Below are positions 34,553 through 42,620 of a DNA stretch of 64,000 nucleotides, piece after piece; position 1 is the first letter of the stretch; every line of letters starts with the position of its first letter. Both the position numbers and the translations under genes were made by a program. The stretch comes from Lachnospiraceae bacterium (GTDB taxonomy: Bacteria > Bacillota > Clostridia > Lachnospirales > Lachnospiraceae), in the NCBI GenBank assembly GCA_017438305.1, contig JAFRVX010000165.1, positions 1 to 64,000 on the forward strand, given 5' to 3'. The notes under the pieces were generated by a model. That model was not told the DNA's origin. It worked only from the letters and a program-made list of their open reading frames with translations, and did not search any database.

Positions 34553-35509
34553 TTAATATCCGAGTTCCCGGTCCACGATGTGAATAGGTGCCTTTCCTTC
34601 CGCGATCAGGCTCAGGTTCTTTATGGCGGTATCCATTACCCGCTCATAATTCACCCCGGCCCGGAAACCGCCGGAAATATGGGGCGTCAGATAGACCCGG
34701 GGCGCAGTCCACAGGGGATGCCCCGAAGGAAGAGGTTCCGGATTCATCACATCCAGGCAGGCAGCCTTCAAATGGCCCTCTTCCATGACCTTGATCAGGT
34801 CTTCGGTAACAATGGAATTGCCCCGGCCCGTATTCAGGATGATGGCGCTCTTTTTCATAAGCCTTAAGCGCCGTTCGTCAAACAGGTTTTCCACCGCCGG
34901 CGTTCCGGGAAGGCTTAAGGCCACCACGTTCATTTCCGGCAGCAGCTCATCCATCTCATCCGGCGTCACCAGTTTCTCCACAAAGTCGGGGACGTCATGG
35001 ATCGTCCGGCGGACTCCGTAACCGAAGGCCCCCAGAGCGGTGACCCTTTTCAGGTACGCGGTGCCGATGGCTCCCATGCCCACGGACAGCACATTGGCGC
35101 CTTCCAGCCGGTCAATGTCATGCAGCAGCTCCCAGGCCTGGTTCTTCTGCCCCTCCAGATATTCCGGCATGCGCTTCATGGCCATGAGGGTAGTGGTCAG
35201 CATGTGCTCGGCGATCGCATCCCCATAGGCCCCGTAGGCATTCATCAGGACGATGTGTTCCGGCAGCCAGCCGAAGTTGTTGGCGCCGGCGCTGAAAAGC
35301 TGGACATACTTAAGGTTCGGCATCTTCTCAAGAAGCTCCGGATTTACACCGCCCACCAGAAACTCCGCTTCTTCCAGCACCTCGTCCGGGATCAGGTCCG
35401 CCACATCCCGGATGTTCTCACAGAAGTAAATGTCATATCCCTCCAGCGCCCCGAACCGGGTGATGCTGTCCTGGGTATGATAGCCGGTAACAATGACTTT
35501 TTTGCTCAT
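34553..35509 (-). CDS. D-isomer-specific 2-hydroxyacid dehydrogenase family protein
   Basis: About 318 residues. It has the NAD-binding Rossmann motif LSVGMGAIGTAYLKRVTALG and the catalytic order Arg (NTGRGNSIV), Glu (MNPEPLPSGHPLW) and His (TPHISGG) of the family. It reduces a 2-keto acid or oxidises a D-2-hydroxyacid with NAD(P)H; the substrate is not clear. The ATG at 35509 begins the conserved SKKVIVTGYHTQDS, but its GGAG site is 14 bases away. An ATG at 35533 gives eight more residues and has no SD. No partner pathway is evident nearby. Confidence 0.85.
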   Translation of the reverse strand: MSKKVIVTGYHTQDSITRFGALEGYDIYFCENIRDVADLIPDEVLEEAEFLVGGVNPELLEKMPNLKYVQLFSAGANNFGWLPEHIVLMNAYGAYGDAIAEHMLTTTLMAMKRMPEYLEGQKNQAWELLHDIDRLEGANVLSVGMGAIGTAYLKRVTALGAFGYGVRRTIHDVPDFVEKLVTPDEMDELLPEMNVVALSLPGTPAVENLFDERRLRLMKKSAIILNTGRGNSIVTEDLIKVMEEGHLKAACLDVMNPEPLPSGHPLWTAPRVYLTPHISGGFRAGVNYERVMDTAIKNLSLIAEGKAPIHIVDRELGY

Positions 35510-35631
35510 AATGGTCTGTCGGTCTCCTTTCATTTCTTAAAACATTTCCCGTCAGGAGGCCCTGCGCCGGTCACGACAGTCTGCCTGCCATGATCTTTCC
35601 TCCGCTGCGATGTGCCTGTTGCGGTATAAGA

Positions 35632-37185
35632 TCAATGAACACACTCAATGGTGATTTCTTCAAGAGGGATTTGTGTCTCATGATTGAGTATGCAGTAACC
35701 CTCAAAGGTTAACGAAGTCAGGCCGGTGAAATCCGTGATATGATCCAGTGCTGCCAGGGACAGGGTGATATTCTGTTTATCTTCGGGCGAAACTTCCCCC
35801 GCTCTGGCCTCAAAATCAATGTTTGAAAAATCATCCGTATTGGCAATGATCTCTTCCAGGGGTTCCGTGGAAACCCCGTTGATGGCTTTCAGATCGATTT
35901 CGAGAAAAGCATTGTCCGGCAGTTCCTCCACCCGGAATAGCAGCACAACACCCGGTCCGTTTGCCGAATACAGACTTCTTTCGCAGGCCACTTTGATCCC
36001 TTCCTTGTCAAAGAGGGTCGTCTCCGGCATCTTAAGTTCCGTATCGATTCCCCTCCGGGTAAAGGGATCCTGCTGCAGTTTCGCCATTTCTTCCCGGCCG
36101 GGGAACAAAGCAGCATCCGCAGATGCCGTCATGGCACTGACATTGATCGTCAGCTCATAGTACTTTGAACGGCGGCGAAGCTGTACCCTATACTGATCCG
36201 CATTGGCATGTTCGGGTGCCTTGTTTTTTTCAAGCGTATCATACTTTTCCGTGATCAGATTCAGGGCGCCTTCACGGACATCATCGGTTAAAAAGTACTC
36301 GACAAAGGCATTAAGGAAGGCTTTTCCTTCCGCAGCGTCTTCTCCGTAATAGAAGGCTGACACATTATTCAGATGCCCCTCTCTGTCCAGAGCACCTTCC
36401 CAGCTGAAGCCGGGGTTTTCGGATTTCGTTAATACGGTTACGCTTCTGCTGATTTTCCCGGTTTCTCCTCCATTGTGCTTCATATAGGCTTCGGCATCCT
36501 CCACGGTATAGGGAAGCGCCTCATATTCTTTATACTTCCTGACCAGCGAAAAATGGTAGTTTTTGCCGGGATTGGCAACGGAAAGATTATAGCCTTCCGC
36601 GCTGAAAGCTCCGGGATCATCCAGTGAAATGATCTGCCCGATGGCTTCCTCCGCCCCATCAAAGCTGAGCCCTGTCTTATCACAGATCTCCCGATAGGCA
36701 TCTGCCAGGATCAGAGGTATTTTATCATCCCCCGCGTTGTTCTGCGCTCTTACGTTGAGCGAAACAAAATGCTCTTCATCGGGCATCAGCGTTCCCGAAA
36801 AAGTGACTGTTTCGCTGGACATGCTCCATACCGCATCACCATATTCAAACCCTTCGGAAGGTTCATAGTTCTGCATGAAGGATTTCATCTCATCTTCCGT
36901 CCGGTAGATGAACTTGTCGGCGGAAACAGCCGCCTGATCATTATCCGTGGTTCCGGCATCTGAAGATGCATCGGCTTCTGAACCGGCCTCTGAAGATGTG
37001 CCGGCTTCTGATCCGTCATTTTCAGGCGTCTCTTTTTCCGACTCATTATTCATCTGGTCAGCCCCGGTGCTTTCCAGCGTCTTCTCTTCCCCGGATGCCG
37101 ATCCTGTTGCCTTCTGATCGGATCCGCATCCAACAAGTGACAATACCAGTATGACCGCCATTACGGCAGCAAACCATTTTTTCAT
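35632..37185 (-). CDS. Lipoprotein of unknown function
   Basis: 517 residues. The signal peptide has the lipobox SLVGCGSD (Cys at 20). A long Ser/Glu/Asp/Ala-rich linker (about 25-95) follows, then a mixed alpha/beta ectodomain with no family I recognise. It resembles linker-borne extracellular lipoproteins of Firmicutes. The SD (GGAGG) is 13 bases from the ATG, rather far; a nearer AGAAGA may serve. It is first of a possible group with the dehydrogenase and zinc-ribbon genes, although a 122-base gap separates it from the former. Confidence 0.72.
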   Translation of the reverse strand: MKKWFAAVMAVILVLSLVGCGSDQKATGSASGEEKTLESTGADQMNNESEKETPENDGSEAGTSSEAGSEADASSDAGTTDNDQAAVSADKFIYRTEDEMKSFMQNYEPSEGFEYGDAVWSMSSETVTFSGTLMPDEEHFVSLNVRAQNNAGDDKIPLILADAYREICDKTGLSFDGAEEAIGQIISLDDPGAFSAEGYNLSVANPGKNYHFSLVRKYKEYEALPYTVEDAEAYMKHNGGETGKISRSVTVLTKSENPGFSWEGALDREGHLNNVSAFYYGEDAAEGKAFLNAFVEYFLTDDVREGALNLITEKYDTLEKNKAPEHANADQYRVQLRRRSKYYELTINVSAMTASADAALFPGREEMAKLQQDPFTRRGIDTELKMPETTLFDKEGIKVACERSLYSANGPGVVLLFRVEELPDNAFLEIDLKAINGVSTEPLEEIIANTDDFSNIDFEARAGEVSPEDKQNITLSLAALDHITDFTGLTSLTFEGYCILNHETQIPLEEITIECVH

Positions 37186-37454
37186 TTCTTCTACCAGTCC
37201 TCCTGTAAGTGGTTTTTACTCTACTATACACATTATAGACGCTGCAGGCCGGAAATCAAGATTTTTTTAGGGACAGAGATCACTGCATTTATTGGTGGAT
37301 TGAAACTGCTCCGTCCTGTAAAAACCCTTGTCAGATACGAATACAGATGTGGGGCTGCGGTGCCGGAAGAGGCCGCCGCATTGGGGCTGCAGTTTTCCTT
37401 TGCTTAATCTTTTTCAGGTCGATTGACCATTAATAAATGCTCCGTTCTTTATTT

Positions 37455-37743
37455 CATTCCATCCTCTTGAAGGAATTGACACTGCATTCACGCGAAAAAA
37501 ATTTAAAAAGTTCCCAGATGAAACCATGTATGGTACCTATAAGGAATTGAAACCCATATTCTTCCTCCGTATACGTCCCATGTACCGTACCTATAAGGAA
37601 TTGAAACAAGCGATATGTGTATCCGTGGACCGTTTCGAACAGAACCTTATGTACCGTGCCCATTAGAATTCGAAACCTGTTCCCCCACTTTAGGGCGATC
37701 ACATTGACCAGAACCAAGCTTCTTCCCTGCAAGGAATCGCATT
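37455..37743. CRISPR. Decayed CRISPR array, type I-B-like repeat
   Basis: Two near-identical 28-30-bp repeats at 37524-37553 and 37578-37607 contain GTACCTATAAGGAATTGAAAC, the form common to type I-B arrays of clostridia. Degenerate copies are seen at 37455-37482, 37649-37676 and 37716-37743. Start-to-start distances are 71, 54, 69 and 67 bases, close to a 66-bp repeat-spacer unit except for one shortened spacer. No cas gene is present. The rest of the gap (37186-37454) shows no gene. Confidence 0.75.
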
Positions 37744-38027
37744 TAACCCCCATGCCTTACCGCCTGGGGGCTTATTTATTTTATTATCCCTCTGTTCCGT
37801 AAAACTCCGGCCCCTGGTCCCCTCTTTCTGATTACCTCTGTCTGAATTACCGGAAGTTTGCTAAGATCCTTCTGAAAGCCTGCTGTAATCCTTCTGAAAT
37901 CTACCTAAAGTCCATACTTTCCCTCCCTGCCATTCCTGCAGCTTCTATCATCTAAGGTGATCTTTTTCCTGCCCGGCTATATCTGTACTGTTGAAAATGA
38001 CCGGCATATCTGTTATGTTGAAATATA

Positions 38028-38056
38028 TTGACAAATAGAGATTTATTGTCTATTGT
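38028..38056 (+). promoter_or_regulatory. Probable promoter of the FAD oxidoreductase gene
   Basis: TTGACA (38028-38033), a 17-base spacer, then TATTGT (38051-38056). An inverted repeat GACAAATA...TTTATTGTC overlaps the spacer (38030-38050) and could be an operator. The leader to 38233 is about 170 bases. Confidence 0.55.
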
Positions 38057-38232
38057 GATATCAGTACCGTCATAGACATGGAGAGAAGTATGAAGCGTTT
38101 GACGGCAGCAGAGCTGCCTGCAGAGTCTTTCAGGCAGATTGCGTTTAGCAAAGATATCTTCTGCTGCATTCGATGGGGTATGTGTGAGTTTTTTACGCGA
38201 TATGTATGAGATCAACAAAAGGAGGACAAACT

Positions 38233-39582
38233 ATGTATGACGTAATCTTTATCGGCAGCGGCCATGCCTGCTGGCACGGCGCGGTAACGCTTTCAATGGC
38301 AGGGAAAAAAGTCGCGATCCTCGACAATGATGTTGCAGGCGGGACCTGCACCAACTATGGCTGCGACGCCAAGATCCTGCTCGACGGCCCCTTTGAATTC
38401 GTCGAAGGGCTGCAGCGTTATGCGGATGTATGTGTCGATGGCAGCAGCACAATCGACTGGAAGAAGCTGATGGCCTATAAGAAGGCTCATTTTGCTCCGT
38501 TCCCTGCCCTGCTGGGATCCATGATCGAAAGTACCGGGATCACTTTTATCCATGAGCGCGGCAGGCTGATCGATGCGCATACGGTCCAGGCAGGCAGCCA
38601 GACGCTCGAGGCCGAGTATATCGTCCTGGGCGTGGGACAGCGGAGCGCCCGTCTGGATATTCCCGGGAAGGAATACCTGCATGACAGCCGCGAATTCCTG
38701 GACATCGAAGAAATGCCGGAGCATCTCATCTGCATCGGCGCAGGCATTATCTCAATGGAATTTGCTTCCATGGCGCTTACCCTCGGCAAGAAAGTCACCT
38801 TCTTTGAATTTATGCCGAAGGCCCTCGCTGCCTATCCTGAGAAGTACGTCGAAAACCTTGTGGCCAAGATGAGCGCTCAGGGCGCGGACTTCCATTTCAA
38901 TGAAGCCGTCTGTGCCGTTGAAAAGACGGAAACCGGTTATAAGGTGATGACAAAGAACGGACTGTGCGTGGAGGGCGATTATGTGCTCGACGCTACCGGC
39001 CGCGTGACCAATATCGAAGATCTGGGACTCGAGGAACTCGGCATCGAAGCAAGCCGCAGGGGAATCGTTGTGGACGACCACCTGCGCACCAGTGTGAAGA
39101 ACATCTACGTCAGCGGCGACGCGATCGACAAAACGATCCCCAAGCTGACGCCGACTGCGGAGTTCGAATCAAATTACATCGCCGCCCAGATCCTCGGGCT
39201 CAGCGATGCGCCGATCTGCTATCCCGCAGTGCCGAATCTGGTCTTTACGCTGCCGCGCATCGCCCAGGTCGGCGTGACGATCGACGAAGCGAAGGCGGCG
39301 CCTGATAGGTACCGGATCGTTGAGATCCCTTACGGCGCGCAGAACGAATGGGTCAATAACCGCGAACTGGATATCGAAATGACTTACATTATCGACAACG
39401 ACGGCTGTCTTGCCGGCGCGGCGCTTTACGGCAGTGAGGCGGGCACCTGGATCGACTTCCTGACGCTCATCATCAATAAGAAGATGACCGCATTAGAGCT
39501 TCGCTCCATGATCTTTGCTTTCCCGACCCAGACCTATATGATCATCAGCACACTGATCCCGATCATGCAGCCCGTCAGGTAA
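38233..39582 (+). CDS. FAD/NAD-dependent pyridine nucleotide-disulfide oxidoreductase-like protein
   Basis: 449 residues. FAD motif IGSGHACWHGA, redox-disulfide motif GGTCTNYGCDAK (Cys-x4-Cys), NAD-binding ICIGAGIISMEFASMA and the second FAD motif YVSGDAIDKTIPKLTP are present. The fold is that of dihydrolipoamide dehydrogenase or mercuric reductase. The C-terminal HPTxxE motif that gives the active-site His-Glu pair is replaced by FAFPTQTYMI, so it is not a classical disulfide reductase; its substrate is unknown. ATG 38233 is chosen for AAAGGAGG 7 bases upstream. It ends in the hairpin 39723-39755. Confidence 0.85.
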   Translation: MYDVIFIGSGHACWHGAVTLSMAGKKVAILDNDVAGGTCTNYGCDAKILLDGPFEFVEGLQRYADVCVDGSSTIDWKKLMAYKKAHFAPFPALLGSMIESTGITFIHERGRLIDAHTVQAGSQTLEAEYIVLGVGQRSARLDIPGKEYLHDSREFLDIEEMPEHLICIGAGIISMEFASMALTLGKKVTFFEFMPKALAAYPEKYVENLVAKMSAQGADFHFNEAVCAVEKTETGYKVMTKNGLCVEGDYVLDATGRVTNIEDLGLEELGIEASRRGIVVDDHLRTSVKNIYVSGDAIDKTIPKLTPTAEFESNYIAAQILGLSDAPICYPAVPNLVFTLPRIAQVGVTIDEAKAAPDRYRIVEIPYGAQNEWVNNRELDIEMTYIIDNDGCLAGAALYGSEAGTWIDFLTLIINKKMTALELRSMIFAFPTQTYMIISTLIPIMQPVR

Positions 39583-39722
39583 CGGCACGGAAGAGCTGAT
39601 TTTTATAAACGGCTTTTCATATACATCAGTACCGAATAGCTGCCAACGAATATCCACGAGCGAATATCCATTAACGAATATCCGACGCCGAAAATCAATC
39701 AACGACTATTCAACAACAAAAG

Positions 39723-39755
39723 AGGACCGGGACGCTATGTTCCCGATCCTTTTTC
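39723..39755 (+). terminator. Terminator after the FAD oxidoreductase
   Basis: AGGACCGGGA (39723-39732) and TCCCGATCCT (39741-39750), one mismatch, followed by TTTTC. It lies 141 bases after the stop, behind a stretch with short CGAATATCC repeats (39647-39686). Confidence 0.7.
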
Positions 39756-39799
39756 TGGTTTTCCGGCAGGGGTATTTTTCTGGTTTTTTGGCAGGGGTA
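39750..39799. repeat. 25-bp tandem repeat, two copies
   Basis: TTTTTCTGGTTTTCCGGCAG and its copy 25 bases on, both ending CAGGGGTA. It directly follows, and shares its first T with, the terminator stem. Confidence 0.75.
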
Positions 39800-40012
39800 T
39801 TTTCCTGCTTTATTATTTTGTCAAATTTTCCGAATCATTTTCTTCGGACTCTCAATGTTATATACCACATCAAGTGCATATTATCGGTGCAGCTTCTAAA
39901 AAAAGATATGCTCCCTTCCGGGCGGATAAGCAAAAAAAAAAAACGGAATCCGGCAGCCTGCAGTATTGCTGTACCTGAATAAAAAACGCTCCGGTTCAAA
40001 AACTGCAATTTC

Positions 40013-40040
40013 TTGACAAAAGGGGGCGCGCTTTTATATT
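40013..40040 (+). promoter_or_regulatory. Promoter of the YugP-like gene
   Basis: TTGACA (40013-40018), a 16-base spacer, TATATT (40035-40040). It is 80 bases before the ATG at 40120. The remainder of the gap 39800-40012 has no gene. Confidence 0.7.
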
Positions 40041-40119
40041 TGTACATGAAAATATGGAGTGAAGCGCAACCGATTCGTTCCGCTTCGCGGCATATAACAG
40101 ACAGAAAGGAATCTGATTT

Positions 40120-40914
40120 ATGGAAAAACTGATGAAACTCGTGACAGATACTTTAGGCGTAGAAGGACCGCTTGCTGCTGCGTACATCGTTGTAATGGTC
40201 CTGGTCCTGATCATGGCGGTCGTTGCAGGCGTGATGAAGATCGTCATCATGATCCGCTATGCCAGGGCAGACAGGATGCACATCTCTTCGAACCTCACCG
40301 GCGTCGAAGCAGCACGGTATATCCTCAATAAAGCGGGATATACGGATGTCAAGGTCAAAAAATCCGGCTTCCTGCGGGAGCTATTTTTCGGAAACTATTA
40401 CAATATTCTGACCAAAACGATCTATTTGCGCAGCGTGTTGTTTCAGATCGATGACCGCCGTTCTGTGACGGCTACGGCGATGGCCGTACAGAAAGCCGCG
40501 ATCGCCATGTATTGCGAGGATGGCGACAGGCAGACGCGGACGCGCAACAGCCTGTCCCTGCTCGGTATTTTCGGACCGTTCCTGTTCATCCCGCTGCTTC
40601 TGATCGGCTTTGTGCTGGATGTCTTCGTCCTCAAGACGAACGGCACCATGTCGCTGCTGTTCCTGGCGGCAGGCGCAATCTTCCTCATCGCGGGCTTTTT
40701 GGTGACTCTTTTAAATATCCCGGTCGAGAAGAAGGCAAACGCGCGTGCACTTGACCTGATGCGGAAATATGAACTCGCCACCGGGGAAGAGCTTCCCGTA
40801 ATGAAAAATGTATATGATACCTATATCATCTCATATATATGCGATTTCATTCTGACGGTGCTTCGTATCGTCCAGTTTATTCTGGAGATCGTGATCGATA
40901 TCAAAAAAGACTGA
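40120..40914 (+). CDS. YugP-family membrane protein without the HExxH zinc site
   Basis: 264 residues with an N-terminal membrane helix (about 18-45), a soluble part, two helices in the middle (LLGIFGPFLFIPLLLIGFVL and a following one) and a C-terminal amphipathic helix. The alignment to YugP (Zn_peptidase_2) is plain: LTGVEAARYILNKAGYTDVK, then SVTATAMAVQKAAIAMY where YugP has SVAA...AAHEVGHAIQ, and later IPVEKKANARA. The catalytic HExxH is replaced by QKAAI (residues 124-128). It should not be an active metallopeptidase and may be a scaffold or regulator of one. Confidence 0.8.
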   Translation: MEKLMKLVTDTLGVEGPLAAAYIVVMVLVLIMAVVAGVMKIVIMIRYARADRMHISSNLTGVEAARYILNKAGYTDVKVKKSGFLRELFFGNYYNILTKTIYLRSVLFQIDDRRSVTATAMAVQKAAIAMYCEDGDRQTRTRNSLSLLGIFGPFLFIPLLLIGFVLDVFVLKTNGTMSLLFLAAGAIFLIAGFLVTLLNIPVEKKANARALDLMRKYELATGEELPVMKNVYDTYIISYICDFILTVLRIVQFILEIVIDIKKD

Positions 40915-41008
40915 ACTGCCACTATGGGCGTTCAAACTTAAACCAGAAGTCAGAAAGCAGAAAGTTTTTTGCTCTGTCTACTGCACCTGCAATGCATTTT
41001 TGCCTGTA

Positions 41009-41040
41009 AAGAACCCCCATGCTTCCGCACGGGGGTTCTT
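41009..41040 (+). terminator. Terminator after the YugP-like gene
   Basis: AAGAACCCCC (41009-41018) and GGGGGTTCTT (41031-41040) make a 10-bp perfect stem, about 95 bases after the stop at 40914. The following bases are only moderately T-rich. Confidence 0.75.
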
Positions 41041-41228
41041 GTCATTATATTCATTTCTTTATTCCGCAAAGGATCTGATCCTCTGTGCTGCGCTGCGGTT
41101 CTCTGATCCTATCGATCCTCTCGTTCTGAACTATCGAAAATCTGAAGCTTCTTCCGGCAAGTCCGAACTTCCTCCTCCCGGCTATCCGCACAAACGGCCG
41201 TTTCCTTTCACCTTTCACCGTTCACCGG

Positions 41229-41310
41229 GCATTACCGGAGTATTACCGGGCATTACCGAAGCATTACCGTGTATTACCGTGTATTCCCATGTATTACCGT
41301 GTATTACCGT
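41229..41310. repeat. 10-bp tandem repeat at the 3' end of the GH1 gene
   Basis: About eight imperfect units of GTATTACCGT / GCATTACCGT from 41229 to 41310. It runs into the last codons of the GH1 gene (stop at 41304), so array length could alter the C-terminus or the 3' end of the mRNA. Confidence 0.8.
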
Positions 41311-42596
41311 GCATAGCTGCCCAGCACATACAGACTTTCCTTCGGGGTCCTTTTCTGGGTCGTGCGGTCCACACTGACCAGGCCGAAGGTCATACTGAAG
41401 CCCTTCTGCCATTCGAAATTGTCCAGGAGGCTCCAGTGGCAGTAGCCCTTGACCGGGAGCCCGTCTTTCAGGCAGTTCTCAACGCCTGCCAGGGCCCGGC
41501 GGATGAATTCCACGCGCCGGCTGTCGTCGGTTACCGCCGCGCCGTTCTCCGTTACGATCAGGTCGCCTTTGAAGTCCTCGTGAACCCTGCGGATCACGTG
41601 CTCCAGGGCTTCCGGATAGAACTCGTATTCCATCTGGGTGAGCTCTGCGCCTTCCGGGCTCGGCAGCTGGCCCTGGGGGCCGTACTGGGTGCGGGTGTAA
41701 TTCTGGACGCCCAGGAAATCATCGTCCTGAATGTAGGGCAGATAGTGTCTGAACTCTTCGTCCCACGCGGCTTCGGCAAAGGCTTCGCCGCCCGGAAGCG
41801 CCTGAATGTCATGCAGGGAAAGGGTGATCCCCACCCGGATATCCGGGCAGATCTCCCTGATGGCTTCCCTGGCGGCCTGATGGGCGCGGAAGATCAGTGC
41901 GTCGCCTTCCGGCGTGCGGGAGCTGACGAAGACCTGGGGCTCGGGAGTGCCGAAAAAGGCCGCGTTCTCTTCCGCCGCATACTTCAGGTTCTCCATCATC
42001 TTTTCGAAATTCATGCCCACCTGGACGGTTCCTTCGGCGCTCTTCGCTTCCGATGCGTGCTTCGCGGCCTGCTCGGCCATCATCCTGTAGCGCTTTGCGA
42101 TGGCCGCGAGCTGAAGCCCCATGTTCGCTTCGTTGATGGTGCAGATATAGCGGAGCTCACTGCCGAGCTGTTCCGTCACATAGGCTGCGTACCGGCGGAA
42201 GTAATCGATGGTGGTCTCTGCTTCCCAGCCGCCTTTTCTGATGAGCCAGACGGGGCTTGTGAAGTGCAGCAGCGTCACGATGGGTTCGACGCCGCAGGCT
42301 CTGCAGCACCGGATCATATCACGGTAGTGCTCGATCTCTTTTTCGTCAAACCGGCCCTCTTCCGGTTCGATACGGGCCCATTCAACAGAAAACCGGTAGG
42401 TATTCAGACCCGCGTCCGCCAGCAGGCGGATGTCTTCTTCATAGCGGTTGTAATGGTCGCAGGCGTCCCCGCTTCTTTCCGTAAAGCTGGAGTGGGGCAT
42501 CTGCTCCTGGGCCCAGTAATCGCTGTGAATATTATTGCCTTCGACCTGATGGGCGGCGGTGGCCGCGCCGATCATAAATCCTTTGGGAAATGCCAT
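41304..42596 (-). CDS. GH1 beta-glycosidase
   Basis: 430 residues, the normal GH1 length. FMIGAATAAHQVEGNNIHSD opens the barrel, TYRFSVEWARIEPEEG follows. The acid/base Glu is in CTINEANMG (most members have TxNEP), and the nucleophile Glu is in LIVTENGAAV. The C-terminal YCHWSLLDNFEWQKGFSMTF is typical. It would remove beta-linked glucose or a similar sugar from a glycoside in the cytosol. ATG 42596 has GGAGG 6 bases upstream; the frame extends to 42611. Last gene of the glycan operon, 24 bases after GH78. Confidence 0.93.
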   Translation of the reverse strand: MAFPKGFMIGAATAAHQVEGNNIHSDYWAQEQMPHSSFTERSGDACDHYNRYEEDIRLLADAGLNTYRFSVEWARIEPEEGRFDEKEIEHYRDMIRCCRACGVEPIVTLLHFTSPVWLIRKGGWEAETTIDYFRRYAAYVTEQLGSELRYICTINEANMGLQLAAIAKRYRMMAEQAAKHASEAKSAEGTVQVGMNFEKMMENLKYAAEENAAFFGTPEPQVFVSSRTPEGDALIFRAHQAAREAIREICPDIRVGITLSLHDIQALPGGEAFAEAAWDEEFRHYLPYIQDDDFLGVQNYTRTQYGPQGQLPSPEGAELTQMEYEFYPEALEHVIRRVHEDFKGDLIVTENGAAVTDDSRRVEFIRRALAGVENCLKDGLPVKGYCHWSLLDNFEWQKGFSMTFGLVSVDRTTQKRTPKESLYVLGSYAR

Positions 42597-42620
42597 GTTA
42601 AACCTCCTCATACAGTATAT

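Noticed and set aside
37292..37309. Another CRISPR repeat copy (GGATTGAAAC)
   Set aside because: Only 10 bases match and the distance to the array does not fit the period.
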